The notes beneath the pieces were generated by a model. That model saw nothing but the letters and a program-made list of their open reading frames with translations, was not told the origin of the DNA and did not search any database. Shown here piece by piece: positions 32,355-43,565 of a stretch of DNA of 64,000 nucleotides (position 1 is its first letter; the number at the start of each line of letters is the position of its first letter). Location: the NCBI GenBank assembly GCA_021399435.1, contig JAJTUP010000005.1, positions 1,054,001-1,118,000 on the forward strand, in the 5' to 3' direction. Position numbers and translations under genes: made by a program. The DNA comes from Diaporthe sp. PMI_573. Taxonomy: Eukaryota > Ascomycota > Sordariomycetes > Diaporthales > Diaporthaceae.

Positions 32355-33761
32355 CACGGCGCGTCCTTTTCTTTGGAGGAGTTTCAGCGGGCGCTCAGGT
32401 TCGAGGAGGAACGATAAGGCTGGAGTGCCGAGTACTGCCATTGAAGGTTGAATCACTCTGTGTACCCTCCAGCCAGGCTCGGATACACCCGGCGATGGTA
32501 ACAGAATGGGCTTCATCCACCCAATGTCTCCTGGTTGACACTATTCCGACGGCCCACAGTCATTGTTAAGGCGACTTGTCCAGCAACGTTGGCGGGTTGA
32601 GGAGCGGCGGACCTGCTTCCACCATTCCCGAATCCACCAACGTCACCGCTATGTGGAGGTCACATTTGGTGACACGGGCACGAGTACAAGCCAGGGAAAG
32701 GCTGATAACCCACCATTTTACGCTCGTTTTGCATTTCAGAGGATCATGGGTGGTCGATGGCGTTCTGGTTCTGGTTCTGGTTCTGGTGCTGGCATGGCCG
32801 TGGAGTCCTTGACATCTCTATTACGATACCATAGGCCCGTCTTCATAATGAAGTAATGACGAATTACAGTACTTCACCTCAGTTTCTCGCCGGTGAATAT
32901 CATGTACTGCCCTTTACAGTTGTTCCAACGGTACAACATCGCAGGAGCACGCTGGATGGACGTTTCAGAATACTCTAACATCAATGGGGTAAAGGATCAC
33001 CAAGACTGAGATTGCAGGAGGCAGGTTTGTTTCTGGTGGAATGCGCAGCAGGCGCAGGTCTTCTGATTGTCTTCTTCGACCAGTTACTACCAGATGCGGC
33101 TAACCGCTCCATGTTCTCTGTAGAATTCTTCTTTTCCCCCGCCCAATCTTCAAAACCCCGGGGGTCTGTCTTGGCCACCCTAATGCCGATCAATGCAAAC
33201 GAAAGGAAAACATCTTGGAGATATCTAACTGTACAACATCGAAAAACAAGCACAGGTATTGCTGAAAAAAAAAACAGAACAAAACAAATATAATAATGTG
33301 TCGTTAAAAGAAAAAGACCAGTGTGTTTGTCCAGTTCAGCCAGAAAGAAAAGTCAGAAAGCGATGGGGAAAATGAAAAGAATTAACGCCGATGCTTTGCC
33401 GTCCAGCCCAATGCGTTGCCGGAAATTTTTGTTCGCCGCCTGCTGATGCGTGCTTGACCGTCCACAGAAAGTGGCTCGGTAAGAATTCTGTTTCCTTCAT
33501 TCCCTTCTGCAAATGTTGCCTCCAACGCTATCATTCATGATCACCACCAGGTGAAGTTCGTCGTTCCCTAACCGTGCCGACAGGTTTCCCCTTCCCGTAG
33601 TATCCAGGAGGATAGATCTCAACCCGGAGATCAGTCGACACCATTAAAATTAATACAGTGAATCGAAGAGGGCGCCATTGGGCCCACTAAGTCATGACAC
33701 CACCACCGTCGGGTGGGTCTCGGAGGGAGGGCATCGAAGGACGTCGCCAGAATCCGGGCTC
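32355..33761. other. Convergent 3' spacer, no gene
   Basis: About 1.4 kb between the E2 stop and the TBC gene stop. It holds a short (TTCTGG)n run near 32762-32790 and A-rich tracts near 33265. No supported gene. Confidence 0.45.
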
Positions 33762-36700
33762 CTAGAACTCGAGACTGCGCTCCTTGTGCTTGCGTCCGAA
33801 GAGGGTGTGTTTCCTCCGCACACTGCTACTATCGCCCGACGTGACGCTCAGCATGTCTGCGTTGCGTGTCCTAGACACCGCTATCGTCGCGGCCGTTGCG
33901 ATTCCAGGGCCCGCCTCCGCAGCTGCTACGGCCTCCTTTCGTTGGATATGCAGCTTCTCTTTTCGTTCCGTCCGCTGCTGGTCGATGGCATCGCTGGTCA
34001 GGTGGTTCAGACCGGACCGCTTCTTGAAGCAGATGTCCATGAAGTGGTTTGCGTCCACCATCTTGCGCGGGAGAGTCTGCACCACAGCAAAGACCTCCAT
34101 GGGATCGCTGATGGACTTGATATCATTCTCTCCGGCCTTGAAAATGGCGAGCGCAACCCGGAAAAGGGTCTTGGACCCCTCATAGAAGAATACATCCCAC
34201 ACGCGCAGCGTCGTCTCAATGGGGAGGGTACCAATGAAGCACGACATGAACCATGCCGTCAACGCGAGGGTGACAGGTGGGAGGTTGTCGCCGCTGACCG
34301 ACGCGGCATGTCTGTGGTATCGAGCGCGCCTGGACTTCTTCTTGGTAGTCCCAGAACCGTCGTCGGAGATCTTGGTCCACACGTTGGGCAGTACGGCTTC
34401 CAGCTCATTCATGAGCACGCTCAGATCAACCTTGGAGCCTTCGAGGTTCATCTCGTGCGTCCCCGGGAGATAGACCCTCGTGATGATGTTGAGCAACCAG
34501 AAAGCTTGTTCCTCGGACTCCACAAATAGTAGAAGCATACCACCAAGGAAGTTCAAGGACTGGCAGTATCCGATGCTAGGATTGAAGATAGCAAAGGCAG
34601 ATAGGACCCGGCGGAGGCTTTCGATGATCACGGGCTCAGAGCCTGGGGCTTTGGGCGTGGGATTCGCAGACTGCGTGGAATTATTGCGGCTGTGTACTGG
34701 GGTGTTGCCTGGCGATGGTGATTGCGACGCCTGTCCCGGTGTCAGGCCCGTTGACGGCGCCGAACGCCGAAATCGCACATTGTCTGGGAATGTCCGGTAC
34801 AGATCTCGCTCGATGTCTTCCCGACACACCTCTTTCAGTTCGCCGTCCTGTGTTTTCTTGACCAAGTTGTCGTAAACGCCTCGGTTGTTTGCCAGAATCT
34901 TGGGGCCGCCAGCATAGTAGAACCATGCTGCACCCCTCCATTCTGGTGGTATACCCTTCCTGATGAACCTCTTTGCCTTGGCGGAGTGCTGGGGGAACCG
35001 ATTGGGCTGATCGGTCATCAATCCATTCTCCTTGAGGAAACCCTCCCACTTCTTCCTCCTCCTCGCGAGGTACCCGGAATACTGTCCGTTCCAGTCGTCG
35101 TACTGCTGGCGCGTGACGTACTGGTTTGATTTCCGGAACCCGTAGCGGTCATTGGCATTGGGGTCCAGGTCTTCTGGCTGCAGTGCTCCCTGCACAGGCT
35201 GTGGTGGAGGAGGCATGACGTCGATCTTTGGCTCGGTCAAAGTCGGCGACAGAGGGAGGAGTGTTTCTTTATCAGGGAGTGCCGGCGTGATGTCCGTGAT
35301 CGGGAGGGTTGATTCCACTTTCTCCAGAGCATCAATTGATGGGTACTCGTCGTGGGGGCCAACCTCTTTTCCTGAATCATGTCTGCTGTGCCGTACACTG
35401 TCCGCCTCGAATTTATCTTCGTCATCGTCTTGCTTCTCGAAGTCCACGATGCCGGTTTCCTTCTGCTCCGCGTTGATGTAACTCAGCCTCATGTCTTTGG
35501 GTAAGGATGAGGCGAGGCTCTTCCGGAAGAAGGCGTTGGTATCCCGGAGACGAACAGCACCATCGGCGTTCAGAGGGAAGCTTCGGCCAGGAATTGCGAT
35601 CGAACTGGGCTGGTTCATGGCCTCAAGCAGGCGGCTCGCGGCCTCGCTGTTGTGGGAGACTGCCGATCCTGGCCTCGATTCGTCCAGGTCGTCCATTCCT
35701 CCCGGGGCGAGCCGCACCACTGGTAGTACATCCGGGTCGACGCTAGACTTTCGCCGAAAAATGTCCATCTCGCTGTCGTTGAAGCCCTGCTCATACATTC
35801 CCATCACATCGTCCACGCTGAGGCTTTCCCGAATTTCGAAGCTGGGTGAATGGGGACCGAAGAAGGGAGAGTTCCTATTTCTATTGCCAGTGCTGAAGAT
35901 GGAACTTGTTTTGGTTTGGACACTGGACCTCTCGGGTTCCGTGAACAGGGTATCCTGGGCTGTGGACGTCGTAAGCTGACTCCGCATGCTGGAACGCATC
36001 TCATCCTCGTCTAGATACGGGTGCTGGGCCCAGGGGCCTGAACGGTTTCGTGGTGGAGACGGCGGCCGGACCGCGTGGGGGAGGCCCATATAATTACCTG
36101 TGGCGGAATTCTGAGACACGTTGCGAGGTGCAGCACCAAGGCGGTCATAGGAAGGTTTATTGTAGAGGCTTGGCGAGGCGGATGCAAACGTGCTCGCAGA
36201 CATGTTGGAAGCGACTGAGGGCTGTCGAACAGGCCTTGGCCCTGCACTGTAGGGTATGTAGTTCGAAGCCACGGTCCTTGACTCGAGACGGGCGGAGTCC
36301 GAGTTTGAGGTATTGGCTGTTCCAGGTCGGAGGTACAGGGGTACAGAGAACTCGGGGCGGTTCGAGTTCCCCAGACTAGGCTTTCTCGGACGGGAGAAGT
36401 TATAATTGTCGGTTGCAACGCTGTAGGCCGTCTCTCCAGACTGCCTGCTGTCCGGCCTATACATTTTCGAAGGTGAGCCGGGCGTCACCGCGGCTGCGTG
36501 CTCATGTCGATTTGTCTCGGTACGGTCCAAGTTCAAGTCCAATGCTTGGTCCTCAGGGATCTGAGGATGTGAGTACAGGCTAGCCGGAAAGTTGGCCGAC
36601 TGAGGTGAGCGGACGGGAGAGGGAGGTATGCCAGAGTCCGAGGTCACAGGCGCATTTGCAGTGTTCGCAAGACCTGCACTCGTGTGTTGCCCAAGGCTAT

Positions 36701-37703
36701 TCTGACGCCTCACGGGCAAGGAATCCCATCGAGGGCCTGGGTAGCCTGCAGAGCTGGGGGTGATGGGGGTGTTTGGAAGCGACCGTTGGCGGCGGGTGGT
36801 GACCAGGTTGGCGGGTATCTGTTCCGGCGGGCGACTTGGGATGCACGGAGCCCCCAGGGTGTCTCGACTAGAGGGCGAGGCGTCTGGTTCGACGCGACTG
36901 TAGATGGGATGGCCTCGGATGGGGGTGAAGGGCGATTGTGAATCGGGAGGGTATCGTGTTTGCAAGTGCGGAAGCTGAGCCCTGGCTGGAGAGAATGACG
37001 AGAAGGACAGGTCGGGCTGCGATTGTGCTGGCGTCGCCGTATGTTTTGGGTCGTGGGAAATAAAATGAGGGTCCGTGTGAGGGAGGACCCGGCGCTGCCG
37101 TGGTGAAGCTGGGACCCAATGCTGGTGTGGGTGCGGGTGCGGGTGCGGATGCGGGTGTGGGTTGGGCGGCGACAAGGTGAATTGGTCTTGTCGCGGGGAC
37201 AGTGCGGGCAGAGATTGTGGTTGCGAGTGACTCGGCCGATGTTCAAGGTGAGCCTGGTTCTGGTGGTGGTGATGATGCACAGGCGAGTACTGCGAAACTG
37301 AGGCGGGAAGTGAACCTTGTCGCTGTCGTTGCTGCAGCCGAGGCTGTTGGTGTGGCAGGTGTGGCAGTGGTGGCAGCACCGCGTCGAGACGCAGGTCCTT
37401 CCGTGATGGCATTTGCTGCGGGTGGTAACCTGGCAGCCCTGGGCGGCCCGGGTCTGATGGCGCGTGTTGATGATCGGCCATGGCAGGAGTCTTCTGGAAA
37501 CGTTCGAAATGTTCGAAATGCCCGCCAGGCGCGACCTGGGCCCGCCCGACGAGCTCAGGCGGATCGTGGGTTTCGGCGCCCCTGTCTCGAGGCGAGTTGA
37601 GGTGAAAATGTTCAGGCGGTACTGCGATTTCCGCAGCACTCTCGCGTGGTCGGGACCAGGTGCTCGTCTTCTCTCGGTTGAGACTGCCGAGATCCACAGC
37701 CAT
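33762..37703 (-). CDS. TBC-domain Rab GTPase-activating protein with long disordered N-terminus
   Basis: Rab-GAPs switch off Rab GTPases to control vesicle traffic. Intronless here. Start ATG 37703 (MAVDLGSL) gives 1313 aa; ATG 37481 (MADHQHAP) is a good alternative at 1239 aa. The frame continues upstream only from a TTG. Roughly the first 870 residues are low complexity, rich in Pro, Ser, Gln and His, with a His-Pro run encoded by GGGTGC repeats near 37119-37160. The TBC domain follows: RKGIPPEWRGAAWFYYAGG with the Arg finger, then IGYCQSLNFLGGMLLLF with the Gln finger, an insert, and TLRVWDVFFYEGSKTLFRVAL. The RKGIPPEWRG form resembles the Gyp3/Msb3 subgroup (tentative). The C-terminus is basic. 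Confidence 0.9.
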   Translation of the reverse strand: MAVDLGSLNREKTSTWSRPRESAAEIAVPPEHFHLNSPRDRGAETHDPPELVGRAQVAPGGHFEHFERFQKTPAMADHQHAPSDPGRPGLPGYHPQQMPSRKDLRLDAVLPPLPHLPHQQPRLQQRQRQGSLPASVSQYSPVHHHHHQNQAHLEHRPSHSQPQSLPALSPRQDQFTLSPPNPHPHPHPHPHPHQHWVPASPRQRRVLPHTDPHFISHDPKHTATPAQSQPDLSFSSFSPARAQLPHLQTRYPPDSQSPFTPIRGHPIYSRVEPDASPSSRDTLGAPCIPSRPPEQIPANLVTTRRQRSLPNTPITPSSAGYPGPRWDSLPVRRQNSLGQHTSAGLANTANAPVTSDSGIPPSPVRSPQSANFPASLYSHPQIPEDQALDLNLDRTETNRHEHAAAVTPGSPSKMYRPDSRQSGETAYSVATDNYNFSRPRKPSLGNSNRPEFSVPLYLRPGTANTSNSDSARLESRTVASNYIPYSAGPRPVRQPSVASNMSASTFASASPSLYNKPSYDRLGAAPRNVSQNSATGNYMGLPHAVRPPSPPRNRSGPWAQHPYLDEDEMRSSMRSQLTTSTAQDTLFTEPERSSVQTKTSSIFSTGNRNRNSPFFGPHSPSFEIRESLSVDDVMGMYEQGFNDSEMDIFRRKSSVDPDVLPVVRLAPGGMDDLDESRPGSAVSHNSEAASRLLEAMNQPSSIAIPGRSFPLNADGAVRLRDTNAFFRKSLASSLPKDMRLSYINAEQKETGIVDFEKQDDDEDKFEADSVRHSRHDSGKEVGPHDEYPSIDALEKVESTLPITDITPALPDKETLLPLSPTLTEPKIDVMPPPPQPVQGALQPEDLDPNANDRYGFRKSNQYVTRQQYDDWNGQYSGYLARRRKKWEGFLKENGLMTDQPNRFPQHSAKAKRFIRKGIPPEWRGAAWFYYAGGPKILANNRGVYDNLVKKTQDGELKEVCREDIERDLYRTFPDNVRFRRSAPSTGLTPGQASQSPSPGNTPVHSRNNSTQSANPTPKAPGSEPVIIESLRRVLSAFAIFNPSIGYCQSLNFLGGMLLLFVESEEQAFWLLNIITRVYLPGTHEMNLEGSKVDLSVLMNELEAVLPNVWTKISDDGSGTTKKKSRRARYHRHAASVSGDNLPPVTLALTAWFMSCFIGTLPIETTLRVWDVFFYEGSKTLFRVALAIFKAGENDIKSISDPMEVFAVVQTLPRKMVDANHFMDICFKKRSGLNHLTSDAIDQQRTERKEKLHIQRKEAVAAAEAGPGIATAATIAVSRTRNADMLSVTSGDSSSVRRKHTLFGRKHKERSLEF

Positions 37704-40700
37704 CTTGTTAATCAGAGACCCTGTCCCCCGGCACCAGCACCTCCTTGGCCGGCCATTGTTGGCTGCCGTTGCCCGTTCTCTCCTCAGTCGTCCCTCGTGG
37801 TTGAACCTCCAAAGTTGGGCTGTCGGCGAGGTCTGGGCATGGTCGGACAAGGACGAGTGTCAAGAGAGGGGCGAGACGAGGTCGAGGCGAGGTGAGGCGA
37901 GGACGGAGACTAAGAGTGTCTATCACTTTTTCTGTCTGGGTCGCCTTGTACTTGGCGGGGGGAGGTGGTTTTAATTAGACCCGGCTCCTCCTTCGATATT
38001 GGGCGAAGGCGTGAAAGGTACATGTACGAGGTACCCGCTGCAGGACATGACGAGAAAAAACAAACCAAATTGGGAGACAAAAAAACCGTGCTGATCTAAT
38101 GATACATCAACATCGGCACGGTTTTGCTGCCGCAACCGCTGTAAGAGCTGTGTATGTACTCCGTACTGCCTGACTATCTGACTGGAAACTCTGGGCTGCA
38201 GCTGCTGCAGCTGCACAGGAGGGCGCCACGCCACTGCAGGGTCAACAGGATCAGGAGCAGGAACAGAGTGGGGATGTGCAGCAACGCCGTGCTATGATTG
38301 AATGCCAATGCCAATGTAACGGGGGGGCACGCTTGGATTCACATGTGCGTTGAGATCTGACAATTGGCCTGGTCCGAGTCTGACTGGCACTGGCATCGAC
38401 CAAATTGGCATTGGCAAATGGCAATTGCAGCTTTGATTTCTTAGCAGCATGTGGCACAGCCAAGCACTAAGCAGCTTGCACTGTTCCCCCCATGTCCCCA
38501 CGTTCCAAGGTTCTAACTTGAGCAGCAGCAGTCAGCCCGCAACGCAGGAGGAGGGAGGAGCGTCGGACGGGGGCAGAAGGAGCTTTGTCACCGTCACATT
38601 TCAGTTCAATTGGGTCCAATAACCGGGACCGTGTGGTACGAAAGTACATTTGACCTTTCCATGGTCGGCCCCCAGTCACCCAGGCACACCAGGCACCCCT
38701 AGGCAAGCTGACCATTGCTCGGCCGTTGAACGAGGGCCCCCCTGGTTCCACCCTCCCCGGCTCTCTTCACCCACCGCTAACGAAAAAAGCAAATTGGCGT
38801 CTGCTTCCGTCTCCTCATCGCCGCGTCCGTCACCTGCGTACGTACCGTCGTATAATTGCACACCTCGCTCAGACCTTGCCGGAAGCCAAAACGCGCCGGG
38901 CCAGATTGCCAGCATCGAATTGGCTTCGGATCATGATCCTGAGCTGGGCTGGCTGGTGATACACGCCAATGCAACGCACGCCCGCACAGGATCAGAGGCC
39001 CGTTGTCCGTGGCTTGTGGCTTGTGGGCTCAGGGCTCGTGGCTCAAGGCTGAACTCACGGCAGATGGCTGTTGGCTTCGGAGTGGTGAAGGGGCTCAGAG
39101 ATTGCGATTTTCCACCGACGGGATCCTACAAACCTGCGCTTCGAGGCCTCACACGCGCCTCGTGCCCAACACTCGCAGGGGGTGATGCTTGGATGCTTGG
39201 AAAGGCCTGAGCATTCATTTGATCTGAGGACTTGGCGGAGATGACGTGCCTCGAGCATGCCTCATCAGATGCCTTTGCAACGCCTGTAACTATTGTGCTG
39301 TTATGACCTCACTTACGGAACGTCATAGCTGGATGTGCCATATCGCTTTTTTTGTTATTAGGCTGGCTCCACAGGTGTAATCCTAACTTAATCCCTTGTG
39401 TTTTCCCTTAAAAAGCCTCATCTTTAATCTTCAACCCTAGCTCCAAGAGCTTTCTATATCCTCTCTCCCCCTTTATTTTAATCTTTTAAAAAATTATTAT
39501 TTTTTTTACTCTCTTTCCTACTCTCTTTCCCACTCTCTTTCTTGTTCTTTTATATTTAAAAAATTAGAAAATTTAGAAAATTTAAAAGTGTAATTAAAAA
39601 AGGGGGGTAAAAAGGTCTAGTTAGGGTTAGATATATGATTAAAATCCAGCTGATTTAAGTTTTAAACCAGGAGTGTGTCTATTGAGTTAGAAATTTAGGT
39701 GTAGGTATATTGAAAAAAAGGCGATGTGGCACTCATTCAGCTAAGATGTTCCGTACTCAATCCCGCGGTGCCCACTTCACCCTGGCACGCCCCCACATCA
39801 TCAGCGACGTTTCAATTTGAAAGTGTGAAGACTCATTGAACCTGAGCCTCCAGTCCGCGACTTCCCTGTACACGGTCACGGCACTCATCTCATCATGCAA
39901 GACTCATGATTCAACAACTGTGGTAAACCACCGAGGAAGCGAGCCAGTTAGTGGTCTCGAGGGAGCGAACGAGGCGAGCAACAAACGCCAGACGGACAAA
40001 CAGCACAGTCGGGACAATCGTGGCCGACTCCCCCTTTCAGCGCGACAATCAGGCTGCTATAGCCATCATCACTTCTCCTATATCTCTTCTCATATTTTGT
40101 CTGCCAATACTTGTAGACTAATCCACATTGTCATTATCGCCCATCACCGAATCGGCTGCTAAGTCCTCGCGACCAGGCCTTTTTGCAAACGGCCGGCACC
40201 CGTCTGCAAGGGGCCCCCATGCGGCCTCCCACGCCGCCATGCCTGTTCAGGCCCACCAGCATCTCTTGTGCCTGAACCATTCCTCATCCAGCCAACGCGC
40301 CCCTCGCCCTCAGCTACACCAGCTGGCCAGCAATCGGATCCGACCATGGCCCCCCTGAATTTTGGTCTGGCGTTGGCTAGGCTGGCTAGAGAAGGCTTCC
40401 ATGCTTCCATTCTGGTTCTGCCTCGACTCGACAATCCCAGCACCAGAGAGTAGTTTGCATGCAATGAATTCATTTTTCAAGGACATTTCTGTGGGCTGCA
40501 GGTCAATGTGTCTTCGACCTAGCACACAGCCATCTTGTTTGATTCACATGTCACCACCATCGTGCTCTCATAATCAGCCCATATACCGATCACAAGCCCG
40601 AGGAATGAGACAGCGCTACTAACACTTCCCCGGACCTGGACCATACAGGTCACAAAATCGGCCGCCACCTTGTTTCTGGCCACCACCCTGCCGACAACCA

Positions 40701-42618
40701 TTGGGAAGGCCCGTCGTCCAGCCTGCCAGCATCACCAGCTCGCCTCAATTTGACTCTGGTCCACACACACCCTTTCCCTTTTGATGCTGCTGTCTGTGCT
40801 GATCGCAGGGCTTACTGCTTTTTCCCACCCCTGGCGCGCGGGAATGAGTTCTCCAGGGCAGTGCAGCCAGCGGATAGTCAGTGGCACAGACACGGGAGGC
40901 TGCCGCGAGTGTGCCGCGTCGAAGTCGAAGCGACACGGCGGACCGTGCCTATCATCAAATGTGCTCCCGCGCAGGCCGGTAAAGTAAAGACTTGGTTTTT
41001 CTCTCGATCGTCGCACCTCTTCTTCTACCCTATATCATGTCCACGTCTTCCACAGCGCGGCAGATGACGGCTCTGCTCTGGACCACCTGATCTACAGGGC
41101 TCGGGCCGTTTCATACTTCTTCCCGGATGCTACCTCTTGCACTGGTCCATAGGCCCATTCGGGTGTCAGTGTCTCGTCTCTTTCATTTGTTCTTGGGAAG
41201 CGCGGACGTCCCCGCCTTCCTCACAAGACAAGACCGCTCCCAGGAGGAACTGAATCCCCGCGTTGGCCATCTCATATTTTCAAGCGTTCAAGAACAGCCG
41301 CTTGCAAGTGCAGGCCGGCTGGCTGTTCCCTTAGGATTGAGACCGTTGGGGGCCAAAGAGGCACTGCTGGAGGATCACCCCTGAAGGGGCTTTGCTGACA
41401 TGACAGCCTTCCTCCGCGGCATGGCGAGGGGCGTTGGAGGATTCGAAGCAACTCTAGGGGGCAGAGACATTGATTTGTTTGCCAGGGGTGCATTTGAGTC
41501 AACCAAGCCCCGTCGAAGCAGACACGTGCATCCTCAAAATCCTCAAAATCCACCTCGAGACGACGTCCTCGGAAAGCTGGGGGAGCTGAGGAGATGGGAG
41601 GGCTGGAGAGATGGGGAGGTCCGAGCTCCCAGCAAACCACGCACGCAGTCGGTTGCGCATGCCTTATCGCTTATCGCTCTGCCTTGGGCGCACCAGCCAC
41701 CGTACGGTACCGGCGATCGCTGCTTCCTCGTGCCAGCCACCCCGCCCAACCAACAGACTGCTGCTCCCCTTGCAGCCGACTTTCCCCAGAGGTCGCAGGT
41801 TCGAGCGGCCGAGGGGTATTAGCCTCGTTGGGGGAAGTATACTATACTTCTTGCCATCGTCCAACCCCCTCTCCTCATATCGCATCATCCCCGGTGCTGT
41901 ACGGAGTACGGAGTACGTGCATCATTTCCAGGTAGGCAGGTGGTGAGGGAGGGAGCAAGCTGGCAGGTGTGCAAAGAGCAAACAAGCAAGTGCTGCACAA
42001 CATCGCCTGCAGCTTGGTGAAGCAACGAGCTGAACATGGGCCCTTGGAACCTCGGAGAAGGCTCTCACACCTCTCTCTCTCCCCTCGCTCCTTGAAGCTC
42101 CCCCGCTCCCTTCCCAGCCAGTTCCCAGCCGGTCGTCTCTCAAGTCCCAGCCCGGCCGTCCTGGCCAAGCTCTGGCTCGCCTCTGCCTTCATGCCCGCCA
42201 GCCAACCCCCCTCCAAGTAACCCCAGGTTGCTTCCTCGAGATCCCTCGCCCCCCGTCTACCCCCTCCCTCCTCCCCTTCAGCCTAGGAGCTCTCTCGCGC
42301 CCGCGCCTGGCCGGCGCACACTCCCACACCAACCCAGGCATTAACACCACTTACCTCACACTCTCTCCTCACGCATAGCTCTGGTCCTGGCCGCCCGCGC
42401 GGGCAGCACAGTAGCTCCAAGCTCTCCACACCAACTGACCGCGGCCACCCCCCCCCCCCCGAGCTGCCCCCTTCCTCTCAGCCGTCCGTCCCCCTTTCCT
42501 TTCCTCTTTTTCCTCTTGCACTGCTTGTCCCATCTTTCTAACACCAAATCCTACGCCTTGTGGCCTTCTGATACCCCCATTTTATCCAATTGGAACCTTG
42601 TATACCCAACCCTTGACA
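37704..42618. other. Large divergent intergenic interval (4.9 kb)
   Basis: Lies between two divergent starts (TBC protein and acidic protein). Many short frames on both strands, none with domains, sensible splicing or conserved-looking sequence. It has many pyrimidine-rich runs, a C tract at about 42450, CTGCAG repeats near 38200 and CCAATG repeats near 38305. One transposable element (39316-39753) sits inside. Long 5' UTRs or unannotated non-coding transcripts are possible. Confidence 0.5.
39316..39753. mobile_element. 438-bp TA-flanked miniature element, Tc1/mariner type
   Basis: The left end reads CGGAACGTCATAGCTGGATG and the reverse complement of the right end CGGAACATCTTAGCTGAATG. Similarity extends through TGCCAYATCGC and a run of T to about 38-40 bp. 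TA dinucleotides abut both ends (39314-39315 and 39754-39755), the usual target duplication of Tc1/mariner/pogo elements. The interior is AT-rich and non-coding. No transposase. Confidence 0.78.
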
Positions 42619-43565
42619 ATGTCGTCCCGCAAGAGAAAGGCTGGCGAAGAGGAGGAAGAGCTCGTCAGCCTGCCGTCTGGCGATGAGGAGTCCGAAGAAG
42701 AGTAAGTGACTGTGTTCATTCATAGAGCTCGTGTACAATTTGCGCCTCCCATCACAGCCGGCGCGTAACGGGCGCCACTGCGGTTGAGCCGTCAGCAAGA
42801 CATGCGCTTCCATGGTGCATAGCTCGAGGCAATGCGCCGTCCTCACCTCCGGGCCCCCGTCAACTTGGCAATGCACGGGGGCCTTGGGAGAAATTGCGCA
42901 ACGACCTGCACCATGGCCAGTCCGCCACTTTGACTTGTTGCTTTGCGCGCCGACGAGCGAAATAGCCTGAACGGAGAGCACAGTGTCGCCAACTGCCGGT
43001 TGCGATGGCTCTCTTGTCGCGCGCGATCTGGCCTGGCCTCGGGCGCGCGTTCTATTTTCCAGGCGTGCTCCGTATGCCACATCACCTTTTGCATGCTGAA
43101 GCTTCGCAACTACACCTCAGTAGCCTGGCGCTGACCTCACCACTCGGCAGATATGTAAGCGACGAAGAGGACGAGGATGATTACGACGATGATGAGGAGC
43201 AGGAAGAAGAGGACGAGGAGGCTCCCACTGAAGGTAAAGTATTCCCAACCTACGTCCTCGGGAGAGAGGTGGGCTCTCCAGACTACTGACACACCATCTT
43301 CTCGTCAGACAAAGCGCCTCCCGCGAAGAAAGCAAAGACCGCCCCTGCCGAGGAACAGGAGGAGCCCGAGGAGGAGGGCGGCGAAGACCAAGAAGAACCC
43401 GAAGAGGAGTTCGACGAGGAGGCCGGTGGTGCCGAAGATGAAGATGATGCTGAGGTCGTTGGCAACGGAACGGAGAAGAAGACAAAGGCCGACGTTGCGG
43501 ACGCCCCTGAGGCCGCTGGGGAGGAAGAGGAGGAGGCAGTTGCAGGCGAGGGGGATGAAGAGTAA
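42619..43565 (+). CDS. Small, highly acidic protein with N-terminal basic motif
   Basis: Three exons (42619-42701, 43151-43233, 43309-43565) join in phase to 140 aa. The first intron is unusually long for this window (449 nt). The N-terminus MSSRKRKAGEEEEELVSLPS has a basic nuclear-localisation-like KRK; a second basic patch (AKKAKT) lies near residue 64. More than 40 percent of residues are Glu or Asp, in long runs (DEEDEDDYDDDEEQEEEDEE). Such composition suits a nuclear histone- or nucleic-acid-associated protein, but I recognise no named domain and give no function. Splice sites (GTAAGT, CAG) are strong, which supports a real gene. Confidence 0.75.

Noticed and set aside
31746..32516. 256-residue Gly/Leu/Val-rich frame opposite the E2 gene
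   Set aside because: Antisense shadow of a GC-rich coding exon; no domain and no proper codon pattern.
37704..37850. 49-residue extension of the TBC protein
   Set aside because: It starts at a TTG and is Arg/Cys-rich without family resemblance.
41790..41825. tRNA T-arm-like GGTCGCAGGTTCGAGC
   Set aside because: The stem does not pair, and no acceptor, D or anticodon arms lie around it.
42450..42462. C homopolymer runs here and near 21782 and 43965
   Set aside because: Simple sequence; could also be assembly noise. Not a functional feature I can support.
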